NCBI RefSeq assembly: GCF_017114945.1
Contig: NZ_JABXKQ010000173.1
Coordinates: forward strand, 1 to 34,784
Origin: Nostoc sp. JL34
Lineage (GTDB): Bacteria > Cyanobacteriota > Cyanobacteriia > Cyanobacteriales > Nostocaceae
DNA length: 34,784 nucleotides
Direction of reading: 5' to 3'
A program made the position numbers and the translations under genes. The notes beneath the pieces were generated by a model that saw nothing but the letters and a program-made list of their open reading frames with translations, was not told where the DNA came from and did no database searches. This document shows positions 25,505 to 33,913 of the stretch, piece by piece. Numbering within the stretch: position 1 is the first letter of the stretch; the number at the start of each line of letters is the position of its first letter.

Positions 25505-26398
25505 GTGCCTAAACATGTTCGTTTGATTTCTCTTTTAATGGTCTGTAGTTTATGGAGTATGCCAAAAGCCGCTAACGCGCAGGCATTAATACCCCATACA
25601 CTGCAACTAGATGCGACAAAGTTAGAAAAGCAGGGGTTGAGCTTGGCACAAGAGGCGGCTCAATTAGCTCAGTTTCAACAGGTTGACTTAGCTTTGCCAC
25701 GAGCGCGGCTGGCTAGTCAACTGGCTCCGGGGAATGATAAAGTGTGGTTGCTGTTAGGTGGATTGCAACTGCAAACGAAAGAGTTTGACGGGGCGATCGC
25801 TAGTCTCAAAAAAGCGCAATCTCTCAACCCCAAAAATGGTGATATTCTCTTTGCTTTAGGTTCAGCGAATTTTCAGCAGAAAAATTACCAGGCTGCTGTT
25901 GTCAATTATCAAGATGGTTTGAAGTTAAAACCCAACGATCCAGAGGGGTTATTTGATTTGGGTAATGCTTACTATCTGATGGGGCGATTGCCAGATGCGA
26001 TCGCCCAGTACGATAAAGCCGTCTCCCAAGATAAAAAATTCTGGCCGGCGCTCAACAACATTGGCTTAATCAACTACGAACAGGGTAATATCCCCGAAGC
26101 GATTAAGCGATGGCAATCTGCTGTAACCCTTGACAAACAAGCCGCAGAACCTTTATTGGCCTTAGCCGTGGCACTGTATACTAAAGGCGAGCGCCAACAA
26201 GGACTAACCTTGGGAGAAGCTGCACTCCGTATCGATTCGCGCTATGCTAATTTGAATTTCCTCAAAGAAAATCTCTGGGGCGATCGTCTACTGTCTGATA
26301 CGAAAAAATTCCTAGAATTACCCCGTATTCAAGCAGCCATACAGCAACGAGAAAACTCATCATCAGCGCCTACGCCTAGACAACAGCCTACTCAATAG
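25505..26398 (+). CDS. secreted tetratricopeptide repeat (TPR) protein
   Basis: A 297-residue protein with an N-terminal signal peptide (about 1-25, cut after ANA). Four to five TPR units span about residues 75-235; examples are VWLLLGGLQLQTKEFDGAIA, ILFALGSANFQQKNYQAAVV and ALNNIGLINYEQGNIPEAIK. Each unit has the standard W/L-G-Y-A spacing. The C-terminus is Gln/Pro-rich and unstructured. TPR proteins act as scaffolds for protein contacts; this one would do so in the periplasm or thylakoid lumen. The start is GTG with AAAGGCG about seven bases upstream. No partner is evident from neighbours. Confidence 0.85.
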   Translation: MPKHVRLISLLMVCSLWSMPKAANAQALIPHTLQLDATKLEKQGLSLAQEAAQLAQFQQVDLALPRARLASQLAPGNDKVWLLLGGLQLQTKEFDGAIASLKKAQSLNPKNGDILFALGSANFQQKNYQAAVVNYQDGLKLKPNDPEGLFDLGNAYYLMGRLPDAIAQYDKAVSQDKKFWPALNNIGLINYEQGNIPEAIKRWQSAVTLDKQAAEPLLALAVALYTKGERQQGLTLGEAALRIDSRYANLNFLKENLWGDRLLSDTKKFLELPRIQAAIQQRENSSSAPTPRQQPTQ

Positions 26399-26731
26399 GA
26401 GTGGGGAGTTAGAAGTTAAAAGTTAAGAGTTAAAAGTTAGGAGTTGGGAGTTAAATATTTCAACTCCTAACTCCTAAGGGAACTCCAAATAAAAAAATAC
26501 TCAACTACTTCTTGTGGGATGGGCGACACGATAGCCCCAAGCCAAGGGCGGACAAGATGTCCACCCCACAAGATTGGATAATTTACTTGTTGGAAGTCCC
26601 TAACTCCTAACTGTCTTATTGCCACTTGCCTAATAGTACCTTTTCGTAGTACATCTATACTAGATAAATCCAGGAACTAGTCGCCCAAAAACATTGGCGG
26701 GCGAGTATTCCTGAAATTAAGTCGTTAATTC
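26399..26731. repeat. intergenic repeats: heptamer STRR, hairpin and dispersed element
   Basis: At 26405-26460 the DNA is built of GTTAGAA/GTTAAAA/GTTAGGA-type heptamers. AGGAGTTGGGAGTT (26439-26452) pairs with AACTCCTAACTCCT (26462-26475), one mismatch, to form a 14-base-pair hairpin without a T-run. At about 26514-26575 is a GTGGGATGGGCGACACGAT...GGGCGGACAAGATGTCCACCCCAC element with self-complementary ends (GTGGG/CCCAC). No gene is visible. Confidence 0.55.
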
Positions 26732-27136
26732 TCAGTGTTCATCTGTGGGTAGAAGTGCGATGATTTGGTCAACAAACTGTTGATGGTCAACAACTGGCTT
26801 AGAAATGTAGCCATCAGCACCGCTTTGCTTGAGAAAGTTCTCGCGATCGCCTTCCATAGCATGTGCTGTTACCAGAATCACAGGTAAGTTTGCTGTTTTT
26901 GGATCGGATTTTAACATTTGTGTAATCTTGATTCCATCAACGGACTTGCCTTGGTAAACACTTCTGGACAAAGAAACATCCATCAAAATCAGGTCAGCTT
27001 CTCCTGATTGGGCAATTTTTATGACTTCTTCCACATTTTCAGTGTGTTTCACACCCAAGCCGCCACGCTTGGACAAAATTTTGGAAAAAACACGAGCATT
27101 AATCAGATCGTCTTCGACAATTAAAACAGTTTTCAT
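26732..27136 (-). CDS. single-domain response regulator (CheY/DivK-like receiver)
   Basis: A 134-residue phosphoacceptor domain without an output domain. Asp9/Asp10 form the acidic pocket, Asp53 in LILMDVS is the phosphorylated residue, Thr90 in LVTAHA and Lys113 in ISKPV complete the switch. The loop after Asp53 is longer than in CheY (SRSVYQGKSVDG), as in several cyanobacterial receivers. I chose the ATG at 27136 because the protein then begins MKTVLIVEDD; a TTG 11 codons upstream adds residues that do not fit the family. It probably works by protein contact with a kinase or phosphotransfer partner elsewhere, as no kinase gene is close. Confidence 0.9.
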   Translation of the reverse strand: MKTVLIVEDDLINARVFSKILSKRGGLGVKHTENVEEVIKIAQSGEADLILMDVSLSRSVYQGKSVDGIKITQMLKSDPKTANLPVILVTAHAMEGDRENFLKQSGADGYISKPVVDHQQFVDQIIALLPTDEH

Positions 27137-27604
27137 GAGAATTTTAGTTATAGAGGTGAGGATATTCAAGAATTCCAGAATTCAAAATTAAGAAATGCAA
27201 TCATGGTAAGTATCATGGCTACTAAGTTTATGTAGATTATACTCGTGTGCATCCTTTTTAACTGGTCACGGCGATGAGTCTCCTGCTATACCTTTATGTT
27301 AGGGGCGGGAGAAATGCCGCTCTGGGACTGGGTACTGGGAACTAGGAAAACATTCCAAAATTTGGGAGGGATTCAGAGCAAATTCCATAATTTTTCCGCT
27401 GATTATCCAATCCCTAATCCCCAATCCCCAATCCCTTTTAATAGTCAATGTGTATCTTTGTCATCAAGGATGATAGTACTGCTTTTTCTTCTGTGACTAT
27501 CAATCAAAATTTTGTTATGAATCTCATTTCATCCGTTATGCTGTGGTTGCCGCAGTGTTGAGTTCCATCGGCTTTTGTGTAGTTAAATTTCAGGGAAAAA
27601 ACTC
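27137..27604. promoter_or_regulatory. 468-base region upstream of the topoisomerase gene
   Basis: This gap separates the divergent response regulator and topoisomerase genes and should hold both promoters, although I cannot fix a -10/-35 pair. Around 27406-27437 it carries CCCTAATCCCCAATCCCCAATCCC-type heptamer repeats (period CCCCAAT). CAGGGAA, about seven bases before the ATG at 27605, is a plausible ribosome site. Confidence 0.4.
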
Positions 27605-30115
27605 ATGGCAAAACAGTTAAACCTTCTCTCAACGGGACAGGTAATTCCAACAGCCCTGCACACCGAGATGCAACGGTCTTATCTAGAATATGCCATGAGC
27701 GTGATTGTCGGGCGAGCGCTACCAGACGTGCGTGATGGCTTAAAACCAGTGCATCGGCGCATTTTGTATGCAATGCACGAACTCGGTTTAGTACCAGATA
27801 GACCTTATCGAAAATGTGCCCGTGTTGTGGGTGATGTGTTGGGTAAATACCATCCCCACGGCGATCAATCAGTTTATGATGCTTTAGTCAGGCTGGTGCA
27901 GGATTTTTCTAGCCGCTATCCTTTACTAGCAGGACACGGTAACTTTGGTAGCGTCGATAATGACCCGCCAGCAGCAATGCGCTACACAGAAACGCGCCTC
28001 GCACCGATCAGCCATGAGGGAATGCTGACAGAAATTGGTGAAGAAACTGTGGAATTTGTCGGGAACTTTGATAATTCCCAGCAAGAACCAACGGTGTTAC
28101 CTGCTCAGTTGCCGTTTCTGTTGCTCAATGGCTGTTCTGGGATTGCCGTGGGAATGGCGACAAATGTACCACCCCACAATTTGGGGGAAGTTGTCGATGG
28201 GTTAATTGCCTTAATTGACAACCCAGATTTGCCAGATGAAAAATTATTTGAGCTAATTCCAGGGCCAGATTTTCCCACTGGTGGAGAAATAATCGGTGAG
28301 ACGGGAATTCGGGAAGCGTACACCACAGGTAAAGGTGGAATTCTGCTGCGGGGAGTTGCGACTCTAGAGGAGATTCCAGCCGCGAGGGGAAGCAAGCGTC
28401 GGACGGCAATTATCATTACAGAATTGCCATATCAAGTGAATAAGGCAGCCTGGATTGAGAAGGTAGCGGACTTAGTAAACCAAGGACGCTTGCAAGGAAT
28501 TTCCGATCTTCGGGATGAGAGCGATCGCGAAGGGATGCGGGTAGTAATTGAACTCAAACGCGATACGAATCCCCAAGAAGTTCTCCAGCATTTATATCAC
28601 CAAACTGCTTTACAGATGACTTTTGGGGCGATTCTCCTCGCAATCGTGGATGGACAACCCCGGCAGTTAAGTTTGCGTCAACTGTTGCAGGAGTTTTTGA
28701 AATTCCGGGAAGAGACGCTGAACCGTCGCTACAATTACGAGTTGGCTAAGGCCCAAAGTCGCGTGCAGTTGGTAGAAGGTTTGCTGAAAGCGCTATCTAA
28801 TTTGGATGAGGTAATTCAAATTTTGCGCCAAGCTCCCGATGGTAGTACGGCAAAAATTAATCTTTGTAGCCAACTGGATTTGAGTGAGGTACAAGGAGAT
28901 GCAATTCTGGCTATGCCGTTGCGCCGCCTCACTAGTTTAGAACAGCAAAATTTGCAGCAGGAATTCGAGCAGATCAGCGAACAAATTAGTTTATTGGAGC
29001 AATTACTTAACGATCGCCGCGAATTATTGAAGGCGCTGAAAAAAGATTTGCGATCGCTCAAACGCAAGTACAACGATCCCCGACGAACAAAAATCGGGGA
29101 GGAGCAAAAGTCTAAGGCAGAGGAGCAGAAGGGCAGAGGGGCAGAGGGACAGAGAAGCAGAGGGGTAGAGGAGGAGGAACTTAAATCTTCGGAACCAGTA
29201 GAAGAAGCGATTTTAGAATTTACCCAACGGGGTTATGTTCGCCGCACTCAGCCATCTGGGAGAAAGTCAAAAGCTGAAAATGGTCTACACGATAATGACT
29301 TCATTATCCAAACTGTCTTGACTGACACAGGGAAAGACTTGCTAATACTAACTGGTGGTGGCAAAGTCTATCCGGTGAATGTGGGAGAAATTCCCCCAAC
29401 TACTGGACGTTCTCCACGGGGAAAACCTTTGATTACTATGCTCAGTAGTACTGCTCAAGGCGCTCAAGAAGCTGTAGTCAGCCGCTTTTTGCTGCCGGAA
29501 AATCTGGAAACTAGACAGATGATTCTTCTAACAAAACAGGGAAGAATTAAGCGTCTATCTCTGGAAGAATTTACTAACCTGACTCGGCGCGGCATCACGA
29601 TTTTGAAGCTCAAAGATGATGATGAATTGTCATTTACCCAGTTCACCGCTCCAGGGGCGCATCTGATTTTAGCTAGTTCCGGTGGACGAATGTTGCGCTT
29701 TGCAGTCAATGATGAACAATTACCAGTCATGGGACGCACAGCGATGGGTTTACAAGCATTTCGACTATTGAAAAATCAGCAAATGGTTGGCTGTGTCACT
29801 GTCGGTAAAGATGACCAATTACTCTTAGTTACTCAAGAAGGATATGCCAAGCGGATGGCTGCGAGTCAGTTGAGAGCAGCTAATCGCGGTGATTTGGGGA
29901 CGCAAGCGCTGAAATTTGCTAGCAAAACTGACAACTTAGCTGGTATGGTGATGGCGATCGCATCTGGCGAAGTGGCTTTAGTAACGAATAAGGAGCGGGT
30001 AGTGCGAATACCTGTGGAAACAGTGCCGCTCTTAGGGAGAGATGTCAAAGGTGAAAGCATCCTCCAACTCAACCGCGATGAAAAAATTATCACCGTGGCG
30101 GAAGTGCGATCGTAA
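27605..30115 (+). CDS. type IIA topoisomerase subunit A (GyrA/ParC family)
   Basis: An 836-residue DNA-cutting subunit of gyrase or topoisomerase IV. The catalytic Tyr127 is in AAMRYTETRL. The quinolone-pocket segment GKYHPHGDQSVYD has Gln88 where E. coli GyrA has Ser83, and keeps the Asp equivalent to Asp87. The breakage-reunion core runs to about residue 495. It is followed by a low-complexity Glu/Lys/Gly-rich insert (about 498-530) and a C-terminal DNA-wrapping domain with beta-pinwheel blades (for example VYPVNVGEIP, GRMLRFAVNDEQLP, GYAKRMAASQL). A canonical GyrA box (QRRGGKG type) is not seen where it should follow GYVRR; SGRKSKAENG stands there instead. Cyanobacteria carry two such paralogues, so this could be the ParC-like one. 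The gene-family call is certain, gyrase versus Topo IV is not. Confidence 0.93.
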   Translation: MAKQLNLLSTGQVIPTALHTEMQRSYLEYAMSVIVGRALPDVRDGLKPVHRRILYAMHELGLVPDRPYRKCARVVGDVLGKYHPHGDQSVYDALVRLVQDFSSRYPLLAGHGNFGSVDNDPPAAMRYTETRLAPISHEGMLTEIGEETVEFVGNFDNSQQEPTVLPAQLPFLLLNGCSGIAVGMATNVPPHNLGEVVDGLIALIDNPDLPDEKLFELIPGPDFPTGGEIIGETGIREAYTTGKGGILLRGVATLEEIPAARGSKRRTAIIITELPYQVNKAAWIEKVADLVNQGRLQGISDLRDESDREGMRVVIELKRDTNPQEVLQHLYHQTALQMTFGAILLAIVDGQPRQLSLRQLLQEFLKFREETLNRRYNYELAKAQSRVQLVEGLLKALSNLDEVIQILRQAPDGSTAKINLCSQLDLSEVQGDAILAMPLRRLTSLEQQNLQQEFEQISEQISLLEQLLNDRRELLKALKKDLRSLKRKYNDPRRTKIGEEQKSKAEEQKGRGAEGQRSRGVEEEELKSSEPVEEAILEFTQRGYVRRTQPSGRKSKAENGLHDNDFIIQTVLTDTGKDLLILTGGGKVYPVNVGEIPPTTGRSPRGKPLITMLSSTAQGAQEAVVSRFLLPENLETRQMILLTKQGRIKRLSLEEFTNLTRRGITILKLKDDDELSFTQFTAPGAHLILASSGGRMLRFAVNDEQLPVMGRTAMGLQAFRLLKNQQMVGCVTVGKDDQLLLVTQEGYAKRMAASQLRAANRGDLGTQALKFASKTDNLAGMVMAIASGEVALVTNKERVVRIPVETVPLLGRDVKGESILQLNRDEKIITVAEVRS
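29098..29190 (+). repeat. low-complexity GCAGAGG-type repeat inside the topoisomerase gene
   Basis: The coding strand here is nearly pure purine, built of GAGGAGCAGAAGGGCAGAGG-like repeats. It encodes a charged linker between the catalytic core and the C-terminal domain. The same kind of sequence occurs between genes at 25258-25424. It looks as if an intergenic-type repeat has expanded in frame at a flexible joint. Confidence 0.65.
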
Positions 30116-30120
30116 ATTAG

Positions 30121-30585
30121 AGTGATGTTCAACTTCTGACAAGCCAACTTGCAGGAGTTTGAGGCGCTAATCCAACTGCGCCTCGAACTCCTGCGGGAGG
30201 CTGGGGATATAAAAGGAGACTCTGACACCACAAACCTAGCAGAAGCAACTCGAAAATATCTTGGCGAAAAAATGCCGTCGGGTGAGTTTTTAGCTTGGGT
30301 AGCTGAAGTGGATAGTCAAATTATTGCCACTAGCGGCTTGGTATTTTTTCAACGACCCCCTTACAACGGCAATCTCTCAGGCTTATAAGCCTACCTTATG
30401 AACGTTTATACAATTCCGAGCGAGGACAAGGAATTGCTACAGCATTGTTAAAGGAAATTATCAGCTTTGTGAGAGCAACTGAGGCAAAACGCCTCTGGCT
30501 TCACACCACTGAGGATGGTAAACGTATTTATGAGAAGCTTGGTTTTGTCTCGACTTCAAAAGAAATGGAAATTGTCTCCTACTGA
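30121..30585 (+). pseudogene. GNAT family N-acetyltransferase, decayed
   Basis: The remains of an acetyltransferase directly after the topoisomerase gene. The frame from 30149 encodes QLRLELLREAGDIKGDSD and so on up to PPYNGNLSGL, then meets TAA at 30386. The same frame continues AYLMNVYTIP, so the stop replaces what is a Glu codon (GAA or GAG) in the family. One base is missing near 30420; in the next frame RGQGIATALLKEIISF and YEKLGFVSTSKEMEIVSY follow to a stop at 30583-30585. The start is also damaged: SDVQLLTSQ reads in another frame before 30149 and no start codon is present. RGQGIA is the acetyl-CoA-binding motif. With at least three lesions the gene is dead. Confidence 0.85.
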
Positions 30586-30891
30586 TTTTAATTATCAATA
30601 ATTTTTTATTTTAAAATACAAAATATATTTACAGTCAAGCAATATAAATCAATTACTTGATAATTTATATCAATAAGATTATATTGTTTATAAAGTAAAA
30701 ATCTAGATAACATTTCTTCTGTCTCAGTAAATCTCACTGAAGACTGATGTTTTGATTTGTATAAATAGCTATTTCTATTTATGTCAAGTTGTAGAAACAA
30801 AAGTATAAAAAATGTTGCTTTTCTGAAAATATTTGTTATATTAGTTTACATAAGGCAATAAACCTTAAAAATTAAGTTTGGAGTCCTAACC
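30586..30891 (+). promoter_or_regulatory. 306-base AT-rich upstream region of the hli gene
   Basis: A very AT-rich stretch with no gene. It holds the HLR1-like box at 30835-30852 and, directly before the ATG, TTTGGAGTCC with GGAG 8 bases from the start codon. The promoter should lie between the HLR1 box and the ribosome site. Confidence 0.55.
30835..30852 (+). promoter_or_regulatory. HLR1 box (RpaB binding site candidate)
   Basis: GTTATATTAGTTTACATA matches the HLR1 consensus (two K-TTACA-WW halves separated by two bases) at all but one defined position, the C of the first half being T. HLR1 is bound by RpaB and controls hli and photosystem genes in response to light. The position, 39 bases upstream of the hli start, fits a direct regulatory site. 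Confidence 0.65.
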
Positions 30892-31077
30892 ATGACAAAT
30901 GCAAGCACAACAAAAGTCACTACTCCTGTAATTGAAGATCGCAACGCTTGGCGTTGGGGCTTTACCCCACAAGCAGAAGTTTGGAATGGTCGCTTGGCAA
31001 TGATTGGCTTTTCAGCTGCCATCTTGGTTGAGGCTTTTTCTGGTCAAGGCTTCCTACATTTTTGGGGCATCCTGTAA
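30892..31077 (+). CDS. high light-inducible protein (one-helix CAB/ELIP/HLIP)
   Basis: A 61-residue thylakoid protein with one membrane helix. The chlorophyll-binding motif EVWNGRLAMIGF is at residues 29-40, with Glu29, Asn32 and Arg34 as expected, followed by the helix SAAILVEAFSG. Hli proteins bind chlorophyll and carotenoids, protect newly made photosystem II subunits and dissipate excess energy. The upstream sequence has an HLR1-like site for RpaB and GGAG 8 bases before the ATG. The gene is monocistronic, ending in a strong terminator, and faces the sigA gene. Confidence 0.93.
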   Translation: MTNASTTKVTTPVIEDRNAWRWGFTPQAEVWNGRLAMIGFSAAILVEAFSGQGFLHFWGIL

Positions 31078-31105
31078 GTTTTAATATCAAAGATGACCTA
31101 TAAAT

Positions 31106-31150
31106 AAAAAAACCTGGAGTGCTAATTCACTACCAGGTTTTTTATTTTTT
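31106..31150. terminator. bidirectional rho-independent terminator between hli and sigA
   Basis: AAAAAACCTGG pairs with CCAGGTTTTTT around a 15-base loop, and the T-run continues (TTTTTTATTTTTTTG). Because the stem is flanked by A on the left and T on the right it can act on both strands, ending the hli and the convergent sigma factor transcripts. Confidence 0.85.
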
Positions 31151-31151
31151 T

Positions 31152-31206
31152 GTCATTTGTCCTTAGTCATTTGTTTAAGGATAATGACCAATGACTAATG
31201 ACTAAT
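31152..31206. repeat. STRR-like heptamer repeats with inverted halves
   Basis: GTCATTTGTCCTTAGTCATTTG (left) and AATGACCAATGACTAATGACTAA (right) are inverted relative to each other and built from the heptamer ATGACTA/ATGACCA. They sit just beyond the end of the sigA gene and may help its termination. Confidence 0.6.
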
Positions 31207-31209
31207 TAA

Positions 31210-32379
31210 CTACCGAATATATTCCTTGAGAACGCTGTTGCGATTTGGATGGCGTAACTTGCGGAGTGCTTTCGCCTCAATTTGACGAATTCGTTCACGG
31301 GTGACGTTGAAAATCTGTCCGATTTCCTCAAGGGTTTTCATCCGACCATCATCCAAGCCGTAACGCAGTCTGAGAACATCACGTTCGCGTGGACTGAGAC
31401 TGTCGAGGACTTTTTCAAGGTCTTCGCGCAGAAGATTTTTGGAAACTTGGTCTTCTGGTGTCTCACCATCGGATTCAATAAAATCGCCCAATCGAGAATC
31501 TTCTTCTTTACCAATGGGTGTTTCTAATGAGATTGGTAACTGGGCAGATTTCGCAATGAACCGCAACTTCTCAATGGTCATTTCCATTCGAGTCGCGATT
31601 TCTTCTTCAGTGGGTTTGCGACCCATCTCTTGAGATAGTAACTTGGTAGTTTTCTTAATCCGAGAAATGGTTTCGTAAAGGTGAACTGGAAGACGAATTG
31701 TGCGGGATTGATCTGCGATCGCACGGGTAATTGCTTGACGAATCCACCATGTAGCATAAGTGGAGAACTTATAACCTTTTTCGTGGTCAAACTTTTCAGC
31801 GGCACGAATCAAACCGAGACTGCCTTCCTGAATTAAGTCCTGGAACGACAAACCACGATTCATGTATTTCTTAGCAATTGAAACTACAAGACGGAGGTTA
31901 GATTGCACCATCTTGTCTTTCGCCCGACGACCAACATGGAGGCGATAACGAAAGGCTGGTAGTGGCAGTTGTACTGCTTCTGCCCATTCACTATCTCGAG
32001 GATCGCGATCTAATTGCTCACAGAGTCTTTCGCGGACTCTTTCTAATTCCAGCAAATCGGCTATTTTCCGCGCCAATTCAATTTCTTCGTCTGCCCGCAA
32101 CAGACGAATTCTCCCAATTTCTTGCAAGTAAAGCCGAATTGAATCTTCGGTATAGTGCTTTTTCTTGCTTTGTGTCCGACGACGCGATTTAGCGGCTTTT
32201 CCAGACTTTGCGTCGTCCTCATCAGACTGAGGCTCTAAAAATTCCTCGTCACCTTCATCGATGATCAGCAAGTCCTCTTCATCGTCTATTAAGAGTTCTT
32301 CTAACTCGAGCTCAGGCTGATTCATTATTTCTAGGTCAGGCTGATATATGCTTTCGAGTACGTTGTTAGCCTGGTTCAT
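31210..32379 (-). CDS. sigA: principal RNA polymerase sigma factor (SigA/RpoD, group 1)
   Basis: A 389-residue sigma-70 protein. Residues about 12-57 are a strongly acidic region 1.1-like tract, followed by a basic link (61-75). Region 1.2 starts TEDSIRLYLQEIGRIRLL (77-94). Regions 2.1-2.4 include NLRLVVSIAKKYMNRGLSFQDLIQEG and the -10-binding YATWWIRQAITRAI. Region 3 follows, and region 4.2 ends TLEEIGQIFNVTRERIRQIEAKALRKLRHP with the -35-binding helix-turn-helix. The length and the conserved region 1.2 point to the essential group 1 factor of cyanobacteria. The ATG has GAGG about eight bases upstream. A long untranslated or regulatory stretch lies upstream. Confidence 0.95.
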   Translation of the reverse strand: MNQANNVLESIYQPDLEIMNQPELELEELLIDDEEDLLIIDEGDEEFLEPQSDEDDAKSGKAAKSRRRTQSKKKHYTEDSIRLYLQEIGRIRLLRADEEIELARKIADLLELERVRERLCEQLDRDPRDSEWAEAVQLPLPAFRYRLHVGRRAKDKMVQSNLRLVVSIAKKYMNRGLSFQDLIQEGSLGLIRAAEKFDHEKGYKFSTYATWWIRQAITRAIADQSRTIRLPVHLYETISRIKKTTKLLSQEMGRKPTEEEIATRMEMTIEKLRFIAKSAQLPISLETPIGKEEDSRLGDFIESDGETPEDQVSKNLLREDLEKVLDSLSPRERDVLRLRYGLDDGRMKTLEEIGQIFNVTRERIRQIEAKALRKLRHPNRNSVLKEYIR

Positions 32380-33913
32380 GCCGCGTTCCTCATGCTCCTT
32401 GCAGAATCAATTACTCAAGATGTGTTTACTGCTCTTTTAAACGAGCCAATTACCAACCGAAAATAAGCTTTTTGGCAGATTTGCCAGAGATATTTTCGGA
32501 CGTTTTACACCTCCGGTAGGAGGTTTTTTTACTTTAGTTTAAGCAACTACTAAAGGTGACTTGCTCACTTTAGTAAATGTTATATGTGTTGCTATCACAT
32601 ATTGCTTTCAACTAACTGGTAAAAATAAAGACTCGCCTTTATCAAAAAATTTGCCACTCTATACAAATGAATTCAGACTGTTGGCAGATTTTCGTATAAA
32701 GACTCTTCCGATTGTAGCCTGTTTCACAGAAATTGCACTCTTTTTGTGTATTAATCATGAATTCATTAAGCAACTATTAGCTACTTTCACCAAAAAGACA
32801 TTGAAAACGGGATTTATACCCGGAAATTTTTTCTCCACTTTTTGGAATTGCAGTGACGCTCTTATTACATTACGAAGTAAGTACGCTTGCTCCTGCCGAA
32901 TTTCATGTATTTTACACAACATTAATTACTGAGAAAGAGTGCATTTTATGTTAACTCAGACTATTCGTCTTAACCTACCCATTTTTACATTTCCTTCATA
33001 AATTAAGCATCCCTTAGACTAAAACGGGTCTTATCCTTGGGTAAATACAACAACAACGGTGGTGCTTGCCTGAAAGCAGTTAACCTTCTGCGTACTAACT
33101 ACCTTAACTGAGGAGTTGAGGCGGTGGCAGAATCGACCTGATGAAGATCAATTTAGGTTTACTAATTCGGTCTTATTCACACGTTAGCGCACTGTGGCGA
33201 TTTCAGCCCTATGAAACTTGACAAACTTTTCTTATTGTATACAAGGATATTTTAATCAATTCAAAAACAATTTGTCCTGCAAACTCGCCAATCTAGTTCT
33301 ATCTTAGGCAAAAGTACATTAGATACATACGATACAATAGCGATCGCCACGCCACCACATGAAGATATTAACAAGTTTTCAGCTAAATGGTGTGTGCTTC
33401 CACTAACCATCACCTCGAACACAGAAAACCCAGAAGATTGCGTAATGATTTGGTTACAAAGCTTTTTTGCGTAAATTAATTGTAAATTTCAATACTTTTG
33501 TTTCGGTAAGTTTCTGTCATCTTATGATGATAAATCCTCAAAATACTTATTATCTGCTGTTTGATAGATGATATTCAGTTATTTTCTTAGAGCATAACAA
33601 ATGTGTTTCTAGCTGGTGGGCGAAATTAATCAGCGAGTCAGAGTAGAGAGGATTATTTTGGCTAAATTTCCCATAAAGTTGGTAGTTTTGCTCACACTCG
33701 AATATTGATCGATTGTAAAATGTTGACAATAAGCAAATTTTATGGTTATTTGCTAAATGAGAAATTTAGAATTTTTGTAGTTATGTAGTACTTACTTTCC
33801 ACTGGTGTGACAAGTAAACCTATTAATTAATTGATTGTTAGCATCTAGTTCAAAATTAGGGTAGCTTTCAAACCTACGCCTAACAAAAACTGGAAACTAT
33901 CAGCTTTGTGAAA
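32380..33913. promoter_or_regulatory. 1.5-kb gene-free region upstream of sigA
   Basis: I see no convincing gene here. The longest open frame (32561-32932, plus) starts with TTG, has no ribosome site and no protein-family features. The part nearest sigA has a TGGCA/TGCCA dyad (32473-32486) and a terminator-like hairpin. Cyanobacterial sigA genes often have long leaders with several start sites, so much of this may be the sigA promoter region or a non-coding RNA. No tRNA was recognised. Confidence 0.45.
32509..32530 (+). terminator. terminator-like hairpin on the plus strand upstream of sigA
   Basis: ACCTCC (32509-32514), loop GGTA, GGAGGT (32519-32524) and a further six T give a compact intrinsic terminator for plus-strand transcription. 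No plus-strand gene ends here, so it may close an antisense RNA across the sigA start. On the sigA strand it would be a hairpin in the leader, preceded by A-rich sequence. Confidence 0.55.

Noticed and set aside
32561..32932. 123-codon frame upstream of sigA
   Set aside because: TTG start, no ribosome site, low-information composition and no recognisable domain; most likely chance in a non-coding region.
33041..33260. Possible tRNA, tmRNA or 6S-type RNA in the sigA upstream region
   Set aside because: No T-loop motif, acceptor pairing or other RNA-gene hallmark could be found by eye.
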